A stretch of DNA of 13,687 bases from UMGS1851 sp900555605 (GTDB taxonomy: Bacteria > Bacillota > Clostridia > UBA1212 > UBA1255), in the NCBI GenBank assembly GCA_902472555.1, contig CABROF010000067.1:1-13687 (forward strand). The letters are read 5' to 3'. The notes below the pieces were generated by a model, which saw only the letters and a list, made by a program, of their open reading frames with translations, did not search any database and was not told where the DNA came from. Of this stretch, positions 6,837 to 12,580 are shown piece after piece; within the stretch, counting starts at the first letter, position 1; every line of letters begins with the position of its first letter. The translations under genes were made by a program, and so were the position numbers.

Positions 6837-8777
6837 TCACTCCGTTATCTGATGGATCGGAAAGCCCTCGCTTTCCGACAGCTCCTGCAAAAGGTCTACG
6901 GCTTTTCGGAACTGTTCGTCCTCTTGCGCACCTCCGCTTTCCGCGGTGCGCTGTATTGCGGCAGGTTCCGCAGCAGGCGCTGCTTCTTCAGCCTGCTGAT
7001 CTCTGCCCGCGGCATCTGCCTTGCTGCTTTCTGCAGCCGCTGTCTCCAGCTCTGATCTTTCAATCAGCCGAATATGCAGCGCTTTGCCGAAGGCCGCCTG
7101 TGCTGCTTCCTCCAGGAGCTTTACGCAGTCGCTTTTCAGAACCATATCTCGAATACTTTTCGTGGCAAACGCAATACAAAGCTCACTGCCGGACGTTAGC
7201 CAGCCGGAACCGTTCATATTAATTAATGCTGAAACAGACGGTTTTTTTCTCTGAGAGATCTCTGCTAAAAAGTCACGCCAATCCGGTTCATCCGCAGGAA
7301 TCGGGTATTGGCTTTTCCGGTCTTCCTCCGTATTCCGGCCGGCATTCTTCCCGGCAGAGACGGGCTGGGCAGTACGGGAGTCCATATGCGGCGGTTTTTC
7401 CGGCCGGACCTGTCCGTCACAAAGCGCTTCCGGTGGAAACGTCGGGGGCTCTGGGAGCGGAATTTCTCCGGGCATATCCCGCACAGCGTTCGGCGCCTTC
7501 CGAATACCGGCCTCAGAAGCAGCAGATAAGGAACCCGCACTCTCATCGGAGCGGTCCGCACCGTCCCCTCCGCGCCCCGCCGCATTACCGGCAGACGGAT
7601 GCGCCGTAATTTTCAGGCCCGCCGCGATCAGATCCGACAGTCGTTCCTCTAAATAATCAATCCGCTGCTTCAGCTCCGCGTCGCTGCTCCATTTTCTGTC
7701 GCAAAGGCTCAGCATCCCCGTTTCAAACAATATTTTACGCTGGAGCGCCCATTTCATCTGATTATCAAGCTTAGACAGTTCTCTGATCATCAGGGTCAGC
7801 TCCCCGGAACTGGTGCGCGCCGCCATTTGCCTGAGCCGCGCAAGTCCCTCCGCATCCTCATAAATCAGGTCTCCGGGATCCCGTACCGTTAGGACGATCA
7901 GCATATTCCGCAGCAATCCCATAAGCTCGCTGATAAAATTAGACGGATCCCTGCCGTCCGCAAAAATTTGGTCCGTATCCTGCAGCAGCGCCGTGCCGTC
8001 ACACGACAGCAAATGGTCTGCAAATTGTTCCAAAAACGCTTTATCTAAAGAACCGGAAGCCGCTCTGGCTGCCTGCAGGGTCATTTTATTTCCGCAGGAA
8101 GCAAGGGTCTGATCCAGCAGGCTGATGGCATCCCGCATGGCGCCGTCGGCCTTTTGCGCTAAAAAGGATAGGGCCGTTCTGTCGTATTCCACAGACAGGC
8201 TTTGGCAGATTTCCTCCAGCCTGCGTACAATCCCATCCCGCGAAATACGTTTGAAATCATACCGCTGACAGCGGGACAGAATCGTTACCGGCAGCTTGTG
8301 CGGCTCTGTTGTGGCCAAAATAAATACCACATTTTCCGGAGGCTCCTCTAATGTTTTCAGCAGCGCATTGAACGCGCCGGTTGACAGCATATGAACCTCG
8401 TCGATAATAAAAACCTTATACTTGGCGCGGGCGGCAGAATACGCCGCTTCGTCGATAATAGAACGGATATTGTCTACGCCGTTGTTGGATGCGGCGTCGA
8501 TTTCCGAAACATCCAGAATCTGCTGGGACAGGATTCCGCGGCAGATCTCACATGCATTGCACGGATTGCCGTCCGACGGATTCAGACAATTGATTGCTCT
8601 GGCAAAAATCTTTGCCAGCGTGGTCTTGCCTGTTCCCCGGGTGCCGCAGAATAAATATGCATGCGCAATTCTGTCTGATTTTACGGAATTTTTTAGAATC
8701 GTGACGACGCCGTCCTGCTCCACCACGTCGTCAAACACCATGGGCCGCCATTTTCTGTAAAGCGCAACATACCCCAT
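6837..8777 (-). CDS. dnaX: DNA polymerase III subunits gamma and tau
   Basis: This is the clamp-loader ATPase of the replisome. It loads the beta clamp, and its tau tail ties the loader to the polymerase and helicase. The start is the ATG at 8777 (MGYVALYRKWRP), with GGGAGG six bases upstream; the longer open frame to 8846 runs into the SRP RNA and is rejected. The protein has 646 residues, usual for Firmicutes. Walker A is GTRGTGKT (45-52). The zinc module uses Cys64, Cys73, Cys76 and Cys79. Walker B is IIDEVH (124-129), the sensor-1 region is LATTEP, and the SRC arginine finger is Ser168-Arg169-Cys170. A long Ala/Gly/Pro-rich linker (about 390-490) precedes a tau-type C-terminal domain starting near WRDFL. 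An in-frame A AAA AAA heptamer lies at 7248-7242 (see the findings). The next genes are ABC exporters rather than ybaB and recR. Confidence 0.97.
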   Translation of the reverse strand: MGYVALYRKWRPMVFDDVVEQDGVVTILKNSVKSDRIAHAYLFCGTRGTGKTTLAKIFARAINCLNPSDGNPCNACEICRGILSQQILDVSEIDAASNNGVDNIRSIIDEAAYSAARAKYKVFIIDEVHMLSTGAFNALLKTLEEPPENVVFILATTEPHKLPVTILSRCQRYDFKRISRDGIVRRLEEICQSLSVEYDRTALSFLAQKADGAMRDAISLLDQTLASCGNKMTLQAARAASGSLDKAFLEQFADHLLSCDGTALLQDTDQIFADGRDPSNFISELMGLLRNMLIVLTVRDPGDLIYEDAEGLARLRQMAARTSSGELTLMIRELSKLDNQMKWALQRKILFETGMLSLCDRKWSSDAELKQRIDYLEERLSDLIAAGLKITAHPSAGNAAGRGGDGADRSDESAGSLSAASEAGIRKAPNAVRDMPGEIPLPEPPTFPPEALCDGQVRPEKPPHMDSRTAQPVSAGKNAGRNTEEDRKSQYPIPADEPDWRDFLAEISQRKKPSVSALINMNGSGWLTSGSELCIAFATKSIRDMVLKSDCVKLLEEAAQAAFGKALHIRLIERSELETAAAESSKADAAGRDQQAEEAAPAAEPAAIQRTAESGGAQEDEQFRKAVDLLQELSESEGFPIHQITE

Positions 8778-8780
8778 ATG

Positions 8781-8788
8781 AACCTCCC
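8781..8788 (-). promoter_or_regulatory. Ribosome binding site that fixes the dnaX start
   Basis: The minus strand reads GGGAGGTT followed by CAT and then ATG at 8777. No comparable site precedes any upstream in-frame start, so the dnaX start at MGYVALY is well supported. Confidence 0.85.
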
Positions 8789-8805
8789 TGCCGCCCTTTC
8801 GGCAG
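8788..8805 (-). promoter_or_regulatory. Short hairpin abutting the dnaX ribosome binding site
   Basis: CTGCCG (8788-8793) and CGGCAG (8800-8805) form a 6-bp stem with a 6-base loop. On the minus-strand transcript it lies between the 3' end of the SRP RNA and the GGGAGG of dnaX, touching the latter. It has no T tract after it on the minus strand, so it is not a normal terminator. It could protect the processed 5' end of the dnaX message or tune access to the ribosome binding site. Confidence 0.4.
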
Positions 8806-8815
8806 TTAAAAATCA

Positions 8816-8950
8816 TTCCAGCCCTCAAAGGTATAACCGGGAGCACTTACGGCACACGAAAGGGTTCGCTTACCGCTGCTTCCTTCCGGACCTGACGGGA
8901 TTCACAAATTTTCGTTGCGCAAGACCCGGCTACACCCTTGGGGGCTGGAA
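8816..8950 (-). ncRNA. ffs: Signal recognition particle RNA, small bacterial type
   Basis: The minus strand contains the universal SRP RNA apical core GTCAGGTCCGGAAGGAAGCA, lying within 8875-8896, with its GGAA tetraloop and the asymmetric loop that binds Ffh. The ends pair perfectly: TTCCAGCCC at the 5' end (8950-8942) with GGGCTGGAA at the 3' end (8824-8816). Inside them, AAGGGTGTAGCCGGG can pair with CCCGGTTATACCTTT. The length is about 135 nt, so it lacks the long Alu extension of the 270-nt Bacillus scRNA. Five T residues (8813-8809) follow the closing helix. Its position directly upstream of dnaX is the usual Firmicutes arrangement. The exact ends are inferred from the helix and promoter. 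Confidence 0.95.
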
Positions 8951-8959
8951 CGCTGATAT

Positions 8960-8988
8960 AGTATATAATATTTCCCGGATTTATGCAA
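8960..8988 (-). promoter_or_regulatory. Promoter of the SRP RNA gene
   Basis: On the minus strand TTGCAT (8988-8983) and TATACT (8965-8960) are 17 bases apart. Transcription would begin at about 8953-8951, at the predicted 5' end of the SRP RNA. No separate promoter is evident between the SRP RNA and dnaX, so dnaX and the ABC genes may depend partly on readthrough from here. Confidence 0.75.
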
Positions 8989-9028
8989 ACAAAACTTAGC
9001 GGGCTCCGGCAGCGTCTGCCTGCAGCAG

Positions 9029-9065
9029 AAGCGCCCCGAAACCATACCTGCGGTTCGGGACGCTT
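9029..9065. repeat. Imperfect inverted repeat downstream of the surface-protein gene
   Basis: AAGCGCCCCGAAACC (9029-9043) pairs with GGTTCGGGACGCTT (9052-9065), with one C/A mismatch and one bulged A, around an 8-base loop. No T tract follows on either strand, so it is not a standard intrinsic terminator. It may still mark the 3' end of the transcript from the gene at 9151-10905. The rest of 8989-9150 shows nothing else convincing. Confidence 0.4.
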
Positions 9066-9150
9066 TGGGGCGGACAACGCTCAGTTGAAATATCCGCTGT
9101 GCTTTTTTCGTTTTTATAAATTCTTTTCCGTGCTGCTGCTTTTACTTTCT

Positions 9151-10905
9151 TCAGCAGGCGCTTCTCCTTTTACGCAGAACAGCTGCTGCGGAAAGAAGCA
9201 GGAATCCTGCTGCCGCTGCACCGATAAACAGACTGCTGTCGCCGGTTTCTACAGGCGGGGTCTGGGGTTCGGATACGGTGCATACCGCTTTTGTAACGGT
9301 TACCACGGCGTCCTCCGCCATAATGCCGACCTTTCCGGAGATTTTGTCCTTCAGCGCAGGATGCGTCTCTTTCGTCATCTCCATTTTCTTTACTCCGTTC
9401 AGATAAATCTCTGCCGATTGATTGTCCGCATTATATACAAAACGAATCGTATATTCAGAAGCCTCCTCAATATTCCCCTCTGCTCCTATATAATTGTTCC
9501 ATTCATTCTCAACGCCTGCGGCAGCCGGATCGCCTACCCGATAGAACATATAGAAAGCCAGATCGCGGTTGACCTCAACGCCGCTGAAGTTCTTATTATC
9601 AATTGTGCCGAAAGCGATTCCGAAGCCGTAGCCGCTGAAAGAACCGGTAACTTCATAGGTAAAGGATTTGCTGCCGTCCAATTCCAGATCTGAAATGGCC
9701 AGGAGCCGGCCGGGAGAATCTGAAGGACCGGATTGATCTACATTTACAAGACCTGCCGAGGAAATGTACCAGGTGCCCGCATTGCCGCTTTCCCATCCGG
9801 TCATATTTGTTTCAAATGCAGTAGAAATTGCGTCGTCCCCCTCTTTATAGAAAAGACTTTTGATGGATGTAAGGGTAGCGCCGGAATTGGTGAATATACC
9901 GATATTCCTGTTTAGGAACTGCCTGCCTGTATAAATATGGAATAAGGACCCGTTCACATACATATGCAGAGCGCCGGTTGCGGCATAATATTCCAGACGG
10001 ATTGTATAAATGCCGTCTGTTCCGGCTGTAAACTTTCCTGATTTTCCATCGATCATGTTCCAACTGCCATTGTCGATATGAGCCCCGTACGTATCATTGG
10101 AACCGGTTTCAAAAGAAACATAATTCGCAGCATCTGTTACAAACGCCAGGCCGAAGCCAGGCCCGTCAACGGCCGCTGCCATTTCGTATACAAAATTCTT
10201 TGTGCCGTCAGGCGCGGGACTGAATTTTACAAGTCCTTTCATGTCCGCATCATCCCAGGTCGTACGCTTGATATAATCGGTCCCGAAGATATCCCAGGTG
10301 CCCTTTACATCAGTGGCTTTTCCCAACAGAGAAACAGAATAATTGATATCATTGAACCAGGCTTTGTTGCACCAGGTCTTCAATCCGAGACTTCCTTTGA
10401 TGTCCAGGCCGTCAATGGTCTTTTGGTCAATGGTCATGACCACCTTGCCGTTGACCGCAAACTGGAAACGGCCGCTGCCGTCGCCTCTCAGCACCATTTC
10501 ATACGTCTCGGCCTGTTCAACGGATTCCCCTGACTGCTGCCATACGTTTCCTGTGCTTGTCATATGAAACGCTAAGGTATTCCCCCCGCCTACCTGAAAG
10601 ACGTACCAATCGGCTGTCGGGTTTTCTTTATCCGTAAAAATCGCCAATCCGCCGTCCGTTGTATTTGTGACGGTCCTGTAAGTAAATACAGTGGATCCGT
10701 CAATGGTCTGGTCAGACATCGCCAGCGCATTCTCATTGTCATGAGATACAAACCCTTGCGCGGTAGTCTCCCAGGTCTTGCTGTCGCAGCTTTTCCAGCC
10801 GGTCATATTGGTCCGGAAGCCGTCCTCAGCAGCAGCCGGAAACACGGTCATACAGCCTGCGATCAAAGCAGCAGCCAAGACCAGGTTCAGTATTTTTCTC
10901 CACAT
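9151..10905 (-). CDS. Secreted cell-surface protein with three concanavalin-like beta-sandwich modules and a C-terminal anchor
   Basis: The protein has about 584 residues. The ATG at 10905 (MWRKIL) is preferred because AGAGG lies nine bases upstream; the ATG at 10911 is only three bases from it. A signal peptide covers residues 1-27 and ends PAAA/E; it also contains IAGC, which fits a lipobox. Three modules of about 160 residues follow (about 30-195, 198-353 and 363-533). Modules 1 and 3 begin with TNMTGW, and all carry the Y-T-I/M-x-hydrophobic strand followed by xVNG or YLNG, typical of LamG, DUF1080-like or GH32 C-terminal jelly rolls. The C-terminus has PPVETGDSS, a hydrophobic stretch of about 18 residues and RKRRSAC, resembling a sortase sorting signal with a non-canonical VETGD. 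No catalytic domain is visible. A carbohydrate-binding or adhesion role is inferred. It stands alone and has its own promoter. Confidence 0.85.
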   Translation of the reverse strand: MWRKILNLVLAAALIAGCMTVFPAAAEDGFRTNMTGWKSCDSKTWETTAQGFVSHDNENALAMSDQTIDGSTVFTYRTVTNTTDGGLAIFTDKENPTADWYVFQVGGGNTLAFHMTSTGNVWQQSGESVEQAETYEMVLRGDGSGRFQFAVNGKVVMTIDQKTIDGLDIKGSLGLKTWCNKAWFNDINYSVSLLGKATDVKGTWDIFGTDYIKRTTWDDADMKGLVKFSPAPDGTKNFVYEMAAAVDGPGFGLAFVTDAANYVSFETGSNDTYGAHIDNGSWNMIDGKSGKFTAGTDGIYTIRLEYYAATGALHMYVNGSLFHIYTGRQFLNRNIGIFTNSGATLTSIKSLFYKEGDDAISTAFETNMTGWESGNAGTWYISSAGLVNVDQSGPSDSPGRLLAISDLELDGSKSFTYEVTGSFSGYGFGIAFGTIDNKNFSGVEVNRDLAFYMFYRVGDPAAAGVENEWNNYIGAEGNIEEASEYTIRFVYNADNQSAEIYLNGVKKMEMTKETHPALKDKISGKVGIMAEDAVVTVTKAVCTVSEPQTPPVETGDSSLFIGAAAAGFLLLSAAAVLRKRRSAC

Positions 10906-10962
10906 ATCCATCTTCCTCTCTTCATATATTGTTGATACATTTTATACAACACTCCATATACA

Positions 10963-10990
10963 ATTATAGAAGCGCTAAAATGGCAAACAA
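10963..10990 (-). promoter_or_regulatory. Likely promoter of the three-module surface-protein gene
   Basis: The minus strand has a perfect TATAAT at 10968-10963 and TTGTTT at 10990-10985, with a 16-base spacer. Transcription would begin near 10956, giving a leader of about 50 bases to the ATG at 10905. The leader is AT-rich with an imperfect TGTTG/CAACA inverted repeat (10930-10951) that could be an operator, but it is too weak to call. Confidence 0.6.
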
Positions 10991-11019
10991 GTGAGAAAGA
11001 TTATAAAATCAAGAGAAAA

Positions 11020-11276
11020 AACGACTTTGACGAAACGACGGCGCTGCAGGCGTCTTTTTAACGGATCGAATCAGCGACGGATCGGCGTTCTGGGATATTC
11101 CGGAAAAGGCCTGGAGCATCTGTTTTATCTTCGAGGTTTCGGACGCTCGACAGGATGGAGAAAACGCGGTTGTCATTGAGGTTATAAACAATCCGGCTTA
11201 CCAAAACCGCGATCGCTTCTCAACCGATCTGCCCCTGCCGCCCACCGGTCTGGCAGGGCCGGTCCGATACGCGTAA
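11020..11276 (+). pseudogene. Frame-disrupted coding remnant of unknown family
   Basis: No start codon opens this stretch, yet 11031-11276 is open for about 81 codons, ends in TAA and reads like real protein: SDGSAFWDIPEKAWSICF, then FEVSDARQDGENAVVIEV, then INNPAYQNRDRFSTDLPLPP. The third codon position is rich in G and C, as in the neighbouring genes. The upstream part appears to continue in another frame (NDFDETTALQAS, from 11020). The two join if the T5 run at 11055-11059 gains one T. A further one-base gain in the A6 run at 11016-11021 would join this to a GTG at 10991. Two homopolymer breaks suggest a decayed gene, or assembly errors in an intact gene of about 95 codons. I do not recognise the family. 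Confidence 0.5.
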
Positions 11277-11306
11277 ATCCCCGCTCCGCACGGTCAAAAA
11301 TTTTTC

Positions 11307-11335
11307 TTGACAACACAGCGCGGCATGTGTAGAAT
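11307..11335 (+). promoter_or_regulatory. Strong sigma-A promoter of the glutamate synthase operon
   Basis: A perfect TTGACA (11307-11312) is followed after 17 bases by TAGAAT (11330-11335). AAAAATTTTT directly upstream of the -35 box resembles an UP element. Transcription should start at about 11342, at the first base or so of the leader hairpin. Confidence 0.88.
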
Positions 11336-11342
11336 AGCTCTT

Positions 11343-11412
11343 GGTAAACAAAGGCGTTTACCGAGATTTTATGGGATTGGGCTCCCGAAAAATCTCGGTA
11401 GGCGCTTTTTTT
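11343..11412 (+). promoter_or_regulatory. Attenuator leader with ANTAR-type hexaloop hairpin and overlapping intrinsic terminator
   Basis: Hairpin 1 is GGTAAAC (11343-11349), loop AAAGGC, and GTTTACC (11356-11362). The hexaloop has A at position 1 and G at position 4, the pair conserved in RNA targets of ANTAR antiterminators. Hairpin 2 is TACCGAGATTTT (11359-11370) with AAAATCTCGGTA (11389-11400), capped by an inner GGGA/TCCC stem with loop TTGGGC. GCG (11354-11356) can also pair with CGC (11402-11404), and seven T residues follow (11406-11412). The two hairpins share 11359-11362, so they exclude each other. The leader ends before the ribosome binding site of the amidotransferase gene. I infer that a glutamine- or nitrogen-signalling ANTAR protein stabilises hairpin 1 and allows readthrough. 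No ANTAR gene is in the window. Confidence 0.75.
11359..11412 (+). terminator. Intrinsic terminator inside the glutamate synthase leader
   Basis: A perfect 12-bp stem (11359-11370 with 11389-11400) is extended at its base by GCG/CGC and at its top by TGGGA/TCCCG, then followed by TTTTTTT. It lies between the promoter and the first gene of the operon, so it must act as a conditional terminator rather than an end-of-gene signal. Confidence 0.88.
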
Positions 11413-11445
11413 GTTTATGCTTCAGCAGAATGGGAGGTAAGCGAA

Positions 11446-12555
11446 ATGACTGATTTGTCATCCATCGACGGCCTGCGGGAGGGGCAAATACGGATTCCTT
11501 CAGGCTGCGCGATTTCCGGTATTTTTTCCAAAACAGGCGCGCCGATTTCCGGAGATAAGATCATCCGATCCATTGCAACCATGCACGAACGCTCCAACGG
11601 ACTGGGAGGCGGCTTCGCCGGATACGGCATCTATCCGCAGTATAAGGAGCTGTATGCGTTTCACGTATTTTACGATACGGTCCAGGCAAAGGAAGCGTGT
11701 GAGCAATTTCTCGATACCCACTTTGATATTGCGGATCTGTCGAAAATACATATCCGCAGAACGCCGAAGATCGTGGATGAACCGCTGATCTGGAGGTATT
11801 TTCTGCGGCCGCTGCCGACAAAGCGCGAGGCCAGCCAGCTGGATGAGCGGGAATATGTGGTCCGGAGCGTATTTGCAATTAATACAAAAATCAAGGGCGC
11901 CTATGTGTTTTCCTGTGGAAAAAATATGGGCGTGTTCAAAGCAGTAGGCTTTCCGGAGGATGTCGGAGAATTTTACCGGCTGGAAGAATACGGCGCCTAT
12001 TGCTGGACTGCGCACGGCAGATATCCCACAAATACCCCCGGCTGGTGGGGCGGCGCCCATCCCTTTGCGCTGCTGGACTATTCCATCGTACATAACGGCG
12101 AAATTTCCTCCTATGACGCCAATCGGCGTTTTATTGAAATGTTCGGATATAAATGCACGCTGCAGACAGATACGGAAGTCATTACGTACATGATCGATTA
12201 TCTGGTACGAAAGCAGGGACTTACCTTTGAAGAGGCGGCCCACGTCATTGCCGCTCCTTTCTGGTCAACCATTGCACAAATGCCCAAGGCGCAGAGGGAA
12301 AAATACAGTTTTCTGAGAAATATATTTTCCGGCCTGCTGATCAACGGTCCCTTTTCCATTCTGGTTGGATTTGAAGGCGGAATGATGGCGCTCAATGATC
12401 GGCTGAAGCTGCGTTCCATGGTCGTAGGAGAAACTGCCGATACCGTATATGTTGCCAGCGAGGAATGTGCAATCCGAGCCATCGCGCCGGAAGTCAAAGA
12501 CATATTTGCACCCAAGGGCGGCGAACCGTATGTCGTCCGCCTGCACAACAGCTGA
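11446..12555 (+). CDS. Split glutamate synthase, class II glutamine amidotransferase subunit (369 aa)
   Basis: This is an Ntn-type glutaminase domain that would release ammonia from glutamine for the FMN subunit encoded next. The ATG at 11446 has GGGAGG eight bases upstream. An open frame continues upstream to 11341, but it runs through the leader terminator and is not translated sequence. The likely nucleophile is Cys21 in PSGCAISGIFS, so a 20-residue propeptide must be removed. Class II motifs follow: Arg192 in AHGRYPTNTPGWWGGAHPF, Asn217-Gly218 in HNGEIS, and Asp242 in TDTEV. The length and motifs fit the stand-alone GATase subunits (GlxB-like) of archaeal-type glutamate synthases in Clostridia and archaea, as opposed to the fused 1500-residue GltB. 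It is separated by 25 bases from the downstream gene. Expression is likely set by the leader attenuator. Confidence 0.92.
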   Translation: MTDLSSIDGLREGQIRIPSGCAISGIFSKTGAPISGDKIIRSIATMHERSNGLGGGFAGYGIYPQYKELYAFHVFYDTVQAKEACEQFLDTHFDIADLSKIHIRRTPKIVDEPLIWRYFLRPLPTKREASQLDEREYVVRSVFAINTKIKGAYVFSCGKNMGVFKAVGFPEDVGEFYRLEEYGAYCWTAHGRYPTNTPGWWGGAHPFALLDYSIVHNGEISSYDANRRFIEMFGYKCTLQTDTEVITYMIDYLVRKQGLTFEEAAHVIAAPFWSTIAQMPKAQREKYSFLRNIFSGLLINGPFSILVGFEGGMMALNDRLKLRSMVVGETADTVYVASEECAIRAIAPEVKDIFAPKGGEPYVVRLHNS

Positions 12556-12580
12556 GCGCACGCAGAACGGAGGAATCAAA

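Noticed and set aside
8778..8846. N-terminal extension of dnaX by 23 codons to a start at 8846
   Set aside because: The extension overlaps the SRP RNA and the hairpin, and the ribosome binding site and family-conserved GYVALYRKWRP place the start at 8777.
8983..9693. 236-codon open frame opposite the three-module surface protein
   Set aside because: It is antisense to a gene with a signal peptide, repeated modules and an anchor; its translation has no domain character.
10930..10951. TGTTG...CAACA inverted repeat in the leader of the surface-protein gene
   Set aside because: Only five pairs match and the centre is AT-rich; it is not distinguishable from chance.
11037..11059. GACG...CGTC followed by five T, terminator-like
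   Set aside because: The stem is short with mismatches, there is no upstream plus-strand gene to end, and the sequence reads as coding in the remnant.
10991..11179. GTG-initiated 62-codon open frame on the plus strand
   Set aside because: The product is Arg-rich and unnatural, and the better-looking coding frame in this region is a different one (11031-11276).
11233..11258. CCCTGCC/GGCAGGG hairpin with a 12-base loop
   Set aside because: No T tract follows, and it lies inside the PLPPTGLAG-coding remnant, so the stem is probably a by-product of Pro/Gly codons.
11341..11445. N-terminal extension of the amidotransferase by 35 codons from a TTG at 11341
   Set aside because: It runs through the leader hairpins and terminator, begins at the transcript start with no ribosome binding site, and the ATG at 11446 has a good one.
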